A stretch of DNA of 64,000 nt from Symbiodinium natans (taxonomy: Eukaryota > Sar > Dinophyceae > Suessiales > Symbiodiniaceae): the NCBI GenBank assembly GCA_905221605.1, contig CAJNDS010002217.1:246501-310500 (forward strand), given 5' to 3'. The translations under genes and the position numbers were made by a program. Each line of letters begins with the position of its first letter. Positions within the stretch are counted from its first letter, which is position 1. The notes beneath the pieces were generated by a model, which made no database searches, was not told the origin of the DNA, and saw only the letters and a list, made by a program, of their open reading frames with translations. Positions 11,212-23,500 of the stretch are shown here, in pieces.

Positions 11212-11275
11212 CTTCGGAGGAAGTCTTCCGCTGCTGCTGGAGCGTTTCGCGAAGCTGGTGATTTTCTTTCAAGAC
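11212..11275 (-). CDS. Coiled-coil exon
   Basis: After a CATGTGAG acceptor the frame reads VLKENHQLRETLQQQRKTSS in 21 codons plus one base. It then meets a GAAG|GCGC donor, a G|GC boundary like those proved in the dehydrogenase gene. The heptad-like leucine and charged pattern indicates a coiled coil. The flanking exons were not identified, so the parent gene is unknown. Its style matches the minus-strand coiled-coil gene at 54-60 kb. Confidence 0.45.
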
Positions 11276-11279
11276 CTCA

Positions 11280-13980
11280 CATGGTGGAACCGACAAATCC
11301 ATGACTCCAACAAGCAACCCAGCCCTGATGTATTCAGATCTCCTCACGCGCAGTTGTTGCGGCCCCGAGAGTTGCACACGGCACTCGCATAGAAGGTGAT
11401 AAGGTGTAAAGCGCAAGTATCTCAAACTTGTGTCGGACCCTCAGCACCTCCATGCACCTCCTGCCAATGCACTGCATCATAGGTGTGTGCAGCAAGAGTA
11501 GAGCCTTGTCCTTTTGGCCCGCCATGGTGGTGCAATGCGCTGCATATGCCAAATGTCACTGTGGCTTGGCCAGTTGAGCTGGTTACCTCGCTGTCGGTCA
11601 ACCTGAACTTGGTCAGGTCCTAGCCCTGCCAAGCCCAAACATCTGCGTGAGACTCTCGGATGCCATTCGCCACTCCTTTCAAAGGAAGGCGTGCCGAAAT
11701 CCTCATGCACAGAAACATCCTCATCTTGAAGACGGAGGTACTATGCTTTGTACCTGGACAGAGGCTGCAGGCGAGTCATAAAAGAAAGCGTGGCATCTGC
11801 AATTGGGGGGCTAGGCGGGCCTTTTGCCACCACTACCTCTGGTCTTCTGCATCTGGGCATGGTACCTGGAAATTTAACTGGAGAAAAACAACAGATGCAA
11901 TCACGCTATACAGCCTCTCCCTGATGTCCCGGCGTCCTGGACCTTACACCAAAGCAATGGCAAAACTCCTCCCTTCCACACATGGGAAGGTCGGTTTTCT
12001 TCTGGCGCACTTCGAAGGAACCTGTCCCAGCAGCCGTCTCTAGAGTTCAGCTTCATCAGCTTCAGAGTCGAGAACAGTTGCCACAACTACCTGCCTCCCA
12101 GGCAAAAACCATACCATCGGCGGCACCCGTGAAAAGGCTCTTCCTTGGGATGTTCGGAGACTTTGCGTTAAAGATTTCCTGATCTGCTGGTCACACATGG
12201 GCTGGCACAGCCAGCACAAGGCTCGAACTGATCAGGGGACCAAGCAACATCTCGTATCCAAGCCTGATCTCACATTGGTCACCCAAGCATCGCTTGTGCA
12301 ACGCTTTGACCCTGCCTCGTGCGCCGTGAACTTGGCGAGGAGCAACGGATTGAACAGTGACCTTTGCATTGGGCAGGAACTAATGCAATTATCCCTTTGC
12401 CCGATTATTAAAGCCCCGCCCCCCCAGCATAAAAGCAAAAGCCTAGAGCTACCGGGTCATGCTCATTTCCTGCTCCCTCTCGGAATTAGAAATGGAGGGG
12501 GGGGGGGAGTTGAAACCTAAGGAGCTCAGGGCTTCACCCAAATTAAAACTTAAACCCTCACACCTCAACCCCAATTGAGCTTGCAAGACCATGAACTCTG
12601 CAGCTTGTTTGTTTCGAAGTGTTCATCACTATAAAACATTAGTAAAATAGAAATAGCTTTCAACCTCAAGTGTGTTGGCCAAAAAACTAGCTTGAGATCG
12701 GGCCTTGAAAGCTAGACAATGCTGTTGTCTTCGTGCCCCAGGTGACCAATGATAGAATCAATCTCTCTGTATTTTCTTCTCTTTTTTTGTGGGGGGGGGG
12801 CATGTGTACCATTAACCATCTACGGAAAAATCGACCCGAGGCCTCGAGGCCATCTGTGACCCACCAAGCGAATTGTAAACCACAACGACGCAAAGCTTTA
12901 AGAAGCTACAGTAGCTTTCTTTACATCCACGTCCGCCAAGGCCGAGGATCTTCAGCACTTTCTTGAGATGAGGCCGGCAGTGATCGTTTGAAGCCATCCA
13001 CCGAGACTCTGTGTGTATTGCCTGTTTTGATCAACCTGGCTTGTGAGACTTGAGCGCGTTTAACGAAGCTGTTAGGGGAAGCAAAAGGTGTCCTGAACCA
13101 AGCCGGGTCCGAGCCGAGACTCGCAAACCCATGTGGCATGCCTCATGGAAAGCCTCAACACGCAGTCACATCCACCTGTTTGACCCAGCTTCCCTAACAC
13201 TGTGACCAATGGCTGGGAACTCGAGGATATGGTGCTTTGCAAGGCGACAAGCGTGACAAACGCTGTCCACCATGTGATACGAACAGCCATGGTTCTACAA
13301 GCACTGGCCACTTTGCTGGGATCGCTCAGTCTGGTCGATTCTAACTAACTAGGGGGCCCCGTGCGAAAGAATAGAAAGCCCAGAAAATACAGGAATTTAA
13401 ATGGTGCATGAGTTTATGGGTGTTGTTTCTTTCGTTTTTCCTTTTTCCCTTTTCCCTTTGTCCTTGATGCTGCATTGAAAGCCCCTAGAAGGGTAGTGAA
13501 TATGATGGGGCTTTTTAACCTACGGCATGGAAAGTTTGAACAGATGGGAAACGAAGGATAAGAGAAGGAAGGAAAAGACCACAAAAATTGTAAGTGAAGC
13601 GTGAAACTTGCGGGCGAGCGCAGGAAAACACACAATTGTCCAACAATACTTGGGGGTGTGAGCTTCCGCGCTCTCTTCTCACATCTTCATCATAACAAAT
13701 AGTGGTTGAACTCTCACAACATACTACAAGCGGTCTCAACTGGTGCTTCGTTTCCACGACTCTAGTACACAAGAATACGACTGTCAGGATGTGCACAAGG
13801 AATCTTGTAAAATCGCTAGTGAAAGAAAAGAGTTCAAGAGTAGTGAGACCAAAGATCACACCTCCGCGTCAGGACCACAGCTGCATCGAGACCACCAAAT
13901 TGTACGCTTCACATCCTAAACCTCCTTTAAACCCTAAACCCGCTTTAAACACAAAAGAGCAGAACAAACAATGCCGGCCA
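11280..13980. other. No recognisable gene; short telomere-like and C/G-run remnants
   Basis: G runs occur at about 12494-12507 and 12789-12799, a C run at about 12419-12426, and CCCTAAA-like fragments at 12541-12565 and 13917-13945. Pyrimidine-rich and purine-rich AT-leaning sequence lies at 13425-13570. Open frames on both strands lack motifs. Part of this stretch may be the 3' end of the WD40 gene to the right. Confidence 0.4.
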
Positions 13981-13984
13981 TCAC

Positions 13985-15384
13985 CGATGCAACTCTGGGA
14001 GGCCAGCGGGATCCATATTCTGACCGAGCAGTCTTTGGACACGCTGGCCAGCAGCTGCCCATCCCTGCCGATGTGACGTGTCTGTATAAGTCTGTATGTT
14101 GTCTGCTTCTGCTTAACCTTGCTTTGCTGTGCCCTGATCTCAGTAATCTCCCAAGTTCCTTCCCCTACTGCCCTGCTCGCTGCATGCTGGCAGTGGTACT
14201 GCAAATTGTGTTTGCGGGCTGCAAGAATCACTCGGCCTATTAAATTTCTGACATGGTGGTCAACACCGCCTTCCTGGTGACACGTGTGTCGCAGAATTCT
14301 CACATCAGGTCTTTGCTAAGATCATGTAGCCAGAATTTGAATGGGCTGGCATTGCTTTCTTCTATTGAGTTTTCCGATGTCATGGCTTTCAACTTTCCTG
14401 ACCATCCAGATACCAAACTCAGCTACACCACCCAGTCTGCTCGGGACCGGCGCACACTGACAAGCTTCGTGACTTAGGCATGGGCCCCGTGAACTTGACC
14501 CGGGAAATGCCACCTGAAATGCCACTGACGGTGAAGCTGATCGTGGCAGCACAAGGGCGCTTGCTGGAAGCCGCACGCACTATGTTTGATTGCAGCACCT
14601 CTGCGTGTCACAGCGAGGACAATTGTCTGCAGAAGCATAGGCAGTACACATGATGGCTCAGTGCATGCGTGTCGCTCTTCTTACGAGTTGATACCGGCCA
14701 CCTTCCTTCGACCCTGTGCGCCCACATGCCGAAAGATGCTACAAGCAGTTAATTAAAACACCTGTAATGCGTGACGACTTCGTGTTCACTGCGTCCCTGA
14801 GCTAAGTTGGGAGCCTTCATGCCCCTTGAGCGTGAAATGCGCCAGGTTGACGCCCATCACCTGCGAGAAAGGTGCACGACTCCGGTTTGGACTGACAACC
14901 GTCTTATTATGACTCAGTTATGACTGCCAGCTTCGCAATCTTCGAGGGGCGTGGCGCCTTTTCTCTGCTCATGCGAGCGAGCTGTGAGCTTGGTTCGATC
15001 TTAGCTTCATTTCATGTCATGGCACTTGGTGCACACCGCCAACGCTTGCGCTTCATGGCGGAACTGTGGATGGCGCATCCCGAAGATCCCAGAGTCGGAC
15101 TGTATGGTCCTTTAACGTCTTGGAATAGCACTCGCATGACAGACCACAGCTGTTTTTACCGGCAGAATTGAAGCATAAGCCCCATCCTCGCCGCCAGTAG
15201 CCAGCAGCTCGGAGTTTGTGGGACAAACTGCAACGCTTGACACCTGAGATGAGCTGCTATCACTAGGAACAATCAACACAGCTGCACTTATGCACCTCCA
15301 GAGATGATGATTTCTTGAGGCACGTGCTACACCAATGTGGCCCATCAGTCGGCAATCAAGGTTGCCCGAGTCTGCATCCCATAC
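13985..15384 (-). CDS. WD40-repeat protein gene, partial (three exons seen)
   Basis: Exon 1 (15331-15384) follows ATACAG and reads VWDADSGNLDCRLMGHIG in exactly 18 codons to a GT donor. Exon 2 (15181-15243) follows CATCTCAG and reads 21 whole codons, VSSVAVCPTNSELLATGGED then G, to a GC donor. Joined, they give GH-IG-VSSVAV with the right spacing for a WD40 blade. The intron between them is 87 bases. Exon 3 (13985-14064) follows CGGCAG and contains DGQLLASVSKDCSVRIW. At least two beta-propeller blades are therefore encoded, and exons for the remaining blades are missing between 14.1 and 15.2 kb or beyond. WD40 propellers act as protein-interaction scaffolds; nothing here identifies the specific protein. 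Strand and intron style match the WD40 genes at 40 and 53 kb. Confidence 0.65.
14070..15170 (-). other. Probable introns of the WD40 gene
   Basis: This interval separates WD40 exons. Minus-strand frames such as 14322-14576 may hide further exons, but I could not fix any. No repeats of note are present. Confidence 0.35.
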
Positions 15385-15389
15385 CTGTA

Positions 15390-16099
15390 TTTCATTGCAA
15401 TTTTGTCCATGCCACTTTGTACTTTGTACCTTTCGGAGCTTGGGCGATCTTGGGCATATCCTCATTGCATGACAAAGCGGTCATTTTTCTCGGAAGCAGC
15501 GCATAGCTTGCGGCTACAGCAGTAGGTTACGAGGCTCAAGCCAGCACGGCTCATGGCTATGTACATTCACAAGCAAGAGCCAAGCTTCCAATGCAGAGCT
15601 GCCTCAGTAGCTCAGACAGTCTACGTCGATCAACTCTTAGGAGTGCCGTTTTTGCTTGTGTCGGGGGAGGGGGGGGGGGGGGTGGCCGACTGTGAGTTTA
15701 CTAGTTGAACTTGTGGTTGAGCTCACAAAGCTGCCTGAAAAAGTCGCAGGACTGAAGTCCCAATGGCCCGGCATCGAGCCAACGTCCTCTGCAAAAACTG
15801 TACTTTGCTGGTCTCTGTTCGTTATTGTTCGTTGACATTCGGCTTGCATCTGGGCGTGGTGTTTGAAGTGCAGCAATCCTTTCCCGCGGCAGCAATAGCA
15901 CACGGCCTGCTACGATTGAGGCAACTTGAAAACATGTGCACAGCAGCGTGCAGCTTTGCATGCTCAACACGTCATTCCGTTGAACTAAAAAGGATGAGTC
16001 TTAGCATGCGTTCTAATGGTTCCTTTCTCGGCGGAATTTGGATGTTGTCTTCAAGGAAACATGCCACGGCTTGGTTTTGACTTGGCACGTGACGTCTCA
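15390..16099. other. No gene identified; G-run at about 15663-15682
   Basis: The stretch upstream of the WD40 exons contains a G run with one A interruption. No recognisable exon was found on either strand. Confidence 0.35.
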
Positions 16100-16310
16100 C
16101 TCCGGCTTGGTGCCAGCATGAGAATTGTCGAAAGCTCAGTGTGGCTTGTAAAAGGCCAATGGTCCCCCTCTTGTCTTGCTTGACGTATGTGTGCCCCATG
16201 AATTCCTTCACAAGGTAGCTGGTCTTGACTTTGCCGGGAAAGAGCCTTGACCAAAAAAATGGCTTGTTGCGCAATACCACAGAGCCGACACCCAGAACCG
16301 CATCAGGAGC
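16100..16310 (-). CDS. Putative exon of an unidentified protein
   Basis: After a CAAACAG acceptor the minus strand stays open for well over 60 codons. It reads DAVLGVGSVVLRNKPFFWSR, then LFPGKVKTSYLVKEFMGHTY and VKQDKRGTIGLLQATLSF. The mixture of buried hydrophobic and surface residues is typical of a folded protein, and the two alternative frames are broken or low in quality. The donor is not resolved; the frame remains open to a stop near 15972. I do not recognise the family. Confidence 0.4.
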
Positions 16311-16319
16311 TGTTTGGAG

Positions 16320-19300
16320 CCGGTGTAGTGGCGAAGTGTGAGTGTATGCGAGATTTGCGAGCCCGTGTATGCGAGATTTGCGAGCCTTGTGCCAGTGTAG
16401 TGTAGCGCTTGATTGGGATGGCAAATGATGGCAGAAGCTGAAGAATGGAACGCTCGTGGAACACATGAACTCCCCATGTCGACCCCCCCTGCATGCTACT
16501 CGACGAAGCCACCATCACGCGGCAAGCCTCCAACCGCAGCCACTCTCAGCTCCAGGCTAATAATTGAACTCACTAGAGAAGATCTGTGCCTGCAAGTTAT
16601 GGTCAGATTGGTTCTGCTCAAGTACTCATTAGAGATGGTGCTCAGGGGCCAACAATTTGTGTCATGGCAGGCATCCCCCAGATGTGCCTCCGAAGCAGCG
16701 CAAAACAGGCAGCCAGCACAAAGCACGCGCCAACACAACAACTGCAAAGAAAGATATGCTGCCTTTTGCTCCCCCCTTGGGGTTTGCATGTTTCGAGTTC
16801 CCAAAGCACAGGTCGGACTCAGCTGGGCTGGAGCGGGGGGGGGGGGGGGGGAGGGAAGAGTCACTCGACAAGGCGTTCACACATCAACCCCTCTTCGGCT
16901 TTGCACTTCTTCGCATGAGGACCAGAGACATCCAATCTAGACAAAGGGCAGGAGGCAAGGGGAGGGGGACAAGCAGAAACATTTTATTCAGCCTCTTTTC
17001 TTTTCGATTTCCTGCTAGTCTTTGAGACAATTCGTCCATGTGTTGCCTTATTGGCTCTGTTCTCGGAGTGCTCTCTTCTCTTGCGGGCGCAATTCTTGAG
17101 CTTCGGGTTTCCATTGTTTTCAACGGCAGAGTCGCTTTCTTTGGCAGGCTTCAAGTGCATGGATTGCCTGGACTCGTTTCTGAGGATCGAGAAGGTTTGC
17201 GGGGGTTGTCGGGCAGGTTGCGGCAGGAGCTCATGTCCAGCATGTGTGTGTGGCCTTGACCATGGGAAGAGCAGTCCTCGCAGCTGCGGCCTGCACTACC
17301 AAGCGTAGTGGTAAAGTGCTAGCGTATGAAGACCACACGAAAGCATTGCTTCTCTGCAAGATTCTGCAAGCGAAGTTCTCCTTGCATTTTACTCGTCGGC
17401 CAAATGGACGGAAGAAGCAATGGGAACTACTTTACTTCGAGGTCAGGCCACCGTCAGGAAACCAAGTCGGAGACAGGCTGGGCAGAAAGCATGACCGGCA
17501 GATTCAGGAAACACAGCAGCAGTGTCACAAAAACAGGCAGAAACGTCGAAAGCGAGCACGAGACGTTCGGGAAACAGATCGCTCATGACACAACATCGTA
17601 CAATGCAGAAAGAACTCATCATAGAATTTCGTATCATGAGTCGTAGAATGTTCTGCAGACAAGAATGGAACTGGTCTAACGCACTGCACTATGATCTGAT
17701 ATGATACATCACAGTAATTGAATATACAAAGATATGTACAATCCTGCCCATATAACTGTACATTAACCGCGTTGTGCAATATAAGCCACGCCAAAACCCC
17801 AACCCCGACACCGAGACCCCGCACCCCAAGTACCCCAAGTCAAGGATGTGTTACAAGAACAACTCACTGTTGAAGTGGGGAAGTGGTGCCGCCCGTTGTG
17901 AATTCCAAGCTCTGGTCGGGACTCACTGCCGTGCTGTGTTTTGCCGTGTCACTGAATGTGGCCAAACTGTTTCCCTGGAGTGCAGCCTCCCTTTTCGCTG
18001 AGTACGGCTGTAGTGCTTTCCCCACTCCCGTCCACTGGACATGGCCACCGTTTCCTGAACGTGGCTCCTTTGAATGGGAACCAGGTGAAGTGGAAGATCA
18101 GCATGAGCAGCTATGCAGTCTAGGCTTGGCCCGACATTCTATGATATGGTGCGGCTGCAAGTCTGCAAGCTACGAGAATATAGTCTGAACTGTCATGCTG
18201 CATCATGGGTTTTCGTAGAGGCCTTGAGGCATTGGGCACGACGAACCAATCGAAGTGATCTACGCCGCCGCCTCATGAAATCTGTCAGTAAATGTGATCG
18301 TGCATGTTTTTCAAAGTGTGGCACTGAGGTTGTGTTGCAATGTCCTCCGGCCTCCGGCAACAACACGCGAACGTGGATAGGGCAACTCTGCGTCTTGGGT
18401 TGGCCTCGGCCATTGGGGTAGTGGCAGCTGGTATCACATGTATCACTCAATGGAAAGGGGCCAAAGCCAAGTGTTTCTTTTCCAAAACAACGTTAAGCCT
18501 GCTGCGTGTGATTCAAGAGGCCTTCCATTCCAAACAGCTGGCGTGCACCTGTGCACTGTAAGAGGAAGCAGGATAGCACAATGCTCCAGCATGATCAAGC
18601 CCAGCCCAACCCCGCGCACCTCTAGAGTCTCTGAAGGTGCCCTGTGGGAACGAGATGCCTGGTTTGCTGCATGCAGTGCACGACAGTCACAGGAATATGA
18701 GAAAATCATATTGCCAAGCATTGTCACTTGTTCATTTTGGGGCACTTTCTGAGTCACTCGTTAAACAGCTCGGAAGCCCTTCAGTAAATCTTCCAAGTAC
18801 AGGGACAGCAGGCCAGTCTTTGGCCAAGGCCCACGGTATGCGATGCAAAAAGCGAGCCGATGGAACGCTTTTCCGGGCAAGTTGAGCATGTGACTCACAT
18901 GTTGGCACATACGATGCCGTACTTTTGGTCTTTCGATTTTGCTGGAGCCGCCTAATGCGCGCGTCCAACACCATGTCCATGATGCGAACACCCTGCCAAA
19001 CACAGGGCTCGGAAGACCTTCCTCGTATTTCCTCGTAGACGCGCCGTCATCGTCGCGGATAGAATTAGGACCTCGAAGCTCATCCGAGCCACGCATTGCA
19101 GGCGCGGCTTTGTGCTCGTGGCTTCCGCTGCCCGCCGGGGGTGTGAGCCGCACGCCAATCGGGACAGCATTGGCCAGCATTCCGGCTCCGCATGACCTTC
19201 ACAGGCCTCCGGCCAAGGCGGGGCAGTGGATCTGCCGAAATTCCCTCTCTGCTTCTGGCCACCTGCCTCGCTTCTCGGCCGGCCACGTCGTGCCTCTAGC

Positions 19301-20210
19301 CCTCTTGCTCCAGAAGCAATCCGCGGCACCAGCAACGATGCGACCGAGGCTCACTCGAGGCCTTCGGATCCTTCTAATTACCGACACGAGGGCCCTGCAC
19401 GACACACAAGGCCTGGATGTCTTCCAGGCTATCCGGAACATGCATGGCAGCAACGAATATTTCGCAGTTGCGCTGCTTTTGCTCGGATAGCTATCGAAAG
19501 CGAAAGTCCTAAATTTAAAAATAAAAACCTGTGAAATGCCTCAGGCTGCGGACATTTTGATGCAGTTGCCTGGAATCTCAGATGCCAAAGCAAGAAAAAG
19601 TAGCCACGCAGTGAGGCCGAGGCCCATGGCATGCCGAAGTTCCTCTGCGTTGGCCTAGAAGAAACGGAGCCAAGGACATCCGGACATCTTCACAGTATGC
19701 GTTGAGCCTGTGCCATGAGATGCAATCCGAAGAGCCTCTGCGACAGCTTTCATGGAAGACACCAGCCTGACAAGAGAGTCCCTGCCGAAGGCTCTAAAAC
19801 CTTTCGAAGCCCAGCACGCGGGATGCGCATGGATACACATGGATGCAAGTGGATGCAGATGGATGCAGATGGATGGATGCAGCTGATGCACCGGGCCTTG
19901 AGGGGTTGATCTCGCTGAATCCGTCTCCCGTGTGGTGCTTCATCAAGGTCTCTCTTAACCTCCACTACTTCTCCACTAGGTTGCATAGCTTGTCGAGTGC
20001 CACGAAGCGAGTGCTGGCTATCTGGGAGCAGAACTGCTTGGGAAAGGGACCTCCCCATGTGGTAATTCCCACCTGCCAGTTGACAGGTGACCAACACATT
20101 TGCATGTTCGCAGAACCCGCATTTAATCTGCTCTGAAAGCGCTGCACCACTCTTTATGCAATAGTTTCGCTTCCACCTTCTGACACAGCCTTGACATGAG
20201 CTTGGGCTCA
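16320..20210. other. No recognised gene; a few coding-like frames
   Basis: A perfect 22-bp direct duplication (TGTATGCGAGATTTGCGAGC with flanks) lies at 16339-16382, and a G run at 16835-16851. Between 16990 and 17300 the minus strand has a basic, Lys/Arg-rich open frame ending in a stop (KNCARKRREHSEN, SKTSRKSKRKEAE). The plus strand of the same place reads a Cys-rich frame (FKCMDCLDSFLRIEKVCGGC). Only one can be real and I cannot choose. Bases 19000-19450 are more GC-rich than their surroundings. A GGATGCAGAT-type repeat lies at 19835-19880. Confidence 0.35.
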
Positions 20211-20212
20211 AT

Positions 20213-20475
20213 CTAACTGACTTCTACTATAGCCCGGCTGCACCGGGGGAGCCGAAGTTCCGCAAACTGAGGCATGACACAAGTTGGGCGAGTCACATTT
20301 GTGGATGGTGGAAACTGTGACAGACACACATATTCATGACGGCTCCACAGCTCACGTCCTTCCGTTTCATTGTTCATTGCGTTAGGCGGTGCGACCAGTT
20401 CCCAAGGCTTCCCTGGTGACAGCTCGGGCATCGTGCACCAATCCAACCAAATAACTTCGAGTACCCTGACAAAAC
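20213..20475 (-). CDS. Putative 3' exon of an unidentified protein
   Basis: Downstream of the last phospholipase D exon, a TTTTGTCAG acceptor leads into a frame reading VLEVIWLDWCTMPELSPGKP and then WSRHEYVCLSQFPPSTNVTR, open to a TAG at 20213. It has good protein character over about 85 codons. It could be the C-terminal part of the phospholipase D gene, which ends its catalytic core only 70 bases upstream in transcription order. However, the sequence does not resemble the usual PLD tail as I know it, so this is left open. Confidence 0.4.
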
Positions 20476-20544
20476 ACAACTGAAGAAATGAAACTAGAAA
20501 ACTGGCTTCACTGTAGTTCATGGCAGGTTCGACACCACACTTGC

Positions 20545-23500
20545 CTCCGCGTCTCGATCTCCTAGCAGCGACCGGTCGTTGATGTTGGCCTGAGACCCAC
20601 AAGCACACCGACAACTTGTTGACTCGAAACCTGCCAAGCTGTGCCAGTTCACCTCCACGATTGTGTGTAGGCTAGGCCGTGACTTAGCATGGTGCCGGCC
20701 GTTCAGCACCATGTTTGCACAAAGATGTGGAAAGGGCGGTATTGTCTTCATTCAGCATGTGGCTTATTGACTCCGTGCCCGTACTAAACTCAAAGTGGGT
20801 GACAGCCACGTGTTTCTGCTAGATGCAACCAGCATCGCACCAAATCCGAAACCTACCTTCTAATGTGGCAATCTTGCATGCCTGGCAACTCTCTAATGGC
20901 ACGGGGCTGTAAATTTGGGCTGACACTCACTTTAGTGATGATCCGCCTGGACGGGTAGTTCCCTCTGCCTGCAGCTGGCTTTACCAACACCAGCATGGGT
21001 TTATTGAGCCAGGCACGAGTGCCTCCCTGCTCTTCAGTCGCACCCTTCTCGTCTTCAACTGGCCCTGCTTGACACTTCCCTCAGGCACAAAACAGATGCA
21101 AGCATGTGGCAGAACCAACGTACGAGATCTCGTCGTCAACCACAATCGCCTCTGCACGAAGGACTCTCATTTTCCAAGCAGACTGTTGCATTTTCTACCT
21201 GCCTTTGTGTGCGTGAAGATTCCATAGAAGGCAGCTGCAGGACCCCCGAAGGGTCTCTCAACGTGAACAGCCTCAAAGAAGGGCAACAGACTGAGACATC
21301 AGCGGAGTGGGAGTGCAGATGAGTGCAGATGAGTGCAGATGAGTGCAGATCAGAAAGTTGGCCTGTTGATGGCCTGTTGATCCATGTGTGTCCCTGTTGG
21401 GAGCTCCGTGTGCTCTGTGCTTCTGGTAGGGTGCGCCAACACCGGGTGCCCATGCTCATGCCGTGAGCATATGCCACTCCTCCTGCCGCTTGCTTGTGCA
21501 GATGAGCTGCATTCGCGAGGAAGAAAAAGGAGAAGTACTCCCGCCAGTCCGACTCTATGGCGTGAGCCTGTGTAGTTCATGGGACGAAGATGGTCCCATG
21601 CCCATGCGATACAGAAACTCGATTTGCTGTCGCAGGTACAAGATCGTACACTACAGCACGCCTTCCAGAAGTCTTCCACTGTTTGCTCAAAGCAGTAGGC
21701 CCCTCGCAGGTTCCTGCATAGAGTTAAAGATCTGCATGTCTCAGTCTTAGCAGGCTTGTCTCTGAGATCAGGACGGGTAGAACGAGCCAGGCCTGAATTG
21801 GAAACAAACTTGCAGCATGCATGGCCTTGTCCGCTCAGACCTCTTGATCATTGCAGGGTCGTGGGCAGGTGGGCAAAAGCCAAAAGCATGCTCAATGCCC
21901 CCAAGCCACCCCTCCTGCATGCACAAGCTGGCAAGCAAAGCGACTTGCAGCACCACAACTATCTTGCTAGCCAGTTCTGGCTGCAATGCACTTAAATATG
22001 CCGTACCTCTGGCATGCATGTGCACAAACCAAGGCAGAAAGCAGCAAAACCAAATCAACACCGAGTTTAGACTTTGATCGGCCTCACCGGGAAACCCAGC
22101 ACAGTAGGAAGGGGCACAGCATCAGAACGACAAAGGTGTAAATCAAGTCGGCCAATGCCGGCACAGGCCATTAGTTGATGTCCACGGCACCATCGCCAGA
22201 TCTCTCCACGCAACCCAAACAAGCGGACAAAGCCGAACAAGCGCAAGAGCAACGTATTCCTCACGGAGCAGCGATGAGCAGCACAGTTTCTGTCCAGTGC
22301 GCTTGTCATTAAAGACTTTCGATCTGAGCCGTCGGCTCAGTGCCAAGCGGGAAGATGATGGCCTTCATGTTTGCAAAGAGTAGTGACACTACGAAATGAA
22401 TGCGGGGGTTCTGGTTGGATATCGTTGGACAGCCGCAACTCGTAGCCAGCCATGGCCACAGCCGTATCTTGACACGTTGACTGACACTTCTATACATCGT
22501 TTTCAAATCACACTGTGATGACATGGGCTTTCGGGTCAAAATCACAATTGGACAGTGATGGAGATTGCACCGGTCTGCTGCATGTGCCTTGCAGTCTAGC
22601 CTTCAGCAGCATTTTCGTTGCATGGTAGTACTCGCAAAATTTGAGTACTGTAAACAACACCTCAGCTGCCTGGTATGTGCGGGAGATTCTGGTTTGAACG
22701 TGCATTGCGGCATATTGCGGCAGTATCACTTCTGCACGTACCAAGCTGGATCTTACATGGTGGTAGTCCCTCCTCCTGTATCCTGGCTTAGCGCGTCCTT
22801 GCCTTGCATCACGAACCTTGGAAGCGGAAACGCCTCCACATGGGATGATCTTGGGTGCGCTTGGATTACTTATGTACTGGAGGGGCTTTCTCTCGCAGCC
22901 GCTTGTTTTTGCATTGTGGAGGTCAATTGGAAGCCTGTGGCGAAGCATTTTGGAACTCGGATCCCAAGCCGATAATCAGCTTCAAATGCCGTCCAAGGTC
23001 TGCACAACTGTGTTGGATTTCAAGATCGCACGGGCCAGCGCACTTTGAGAAAAGCACATTCATGAGTCGTGTTGCCTCAAAGGAGACATGCAGGTCCAGC
23101 TTCGTCTGTGGCTTGGGGATTCTAGATTAGTTCTAGAAAACGTGTTCACGGGTGTTGGCACGCTGGCTTTGGGTGCTTGCGGGCTTAGACCATCACTTGC
23201 GCTGCAAATACACAAGCAAACATCGAGGCCCTGGCAACAGAAAAGCTCTCCTTGAGCAACGCGGCATGCTTGATACGATCCAGCAACACCTGGTCGTGGG
23301 ACAAGGCGCAAAATGCTGCCCAGTCTGTTTCGCGACTGGATGCGCGGGTCAGTTTGCATCATGCTCTCTGCTCCACCGACCCCGGCCACCAGGCACTTCG
23401 TGTTTCACCTACCAATACACCACCAGACCATGAAAGCTGAAGGTGACAGTCGCACTCACCAAACGCTTCAGTCCAGATACTGATGGGAAGGACACAACCA

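Noticed and set aside
18939-19490. 183-codon plus-strand frame in a GC-rich patch
   Set aside because: The minus strand is also open over most of it and neither shows a family; high GC alone explains the lack of stops.
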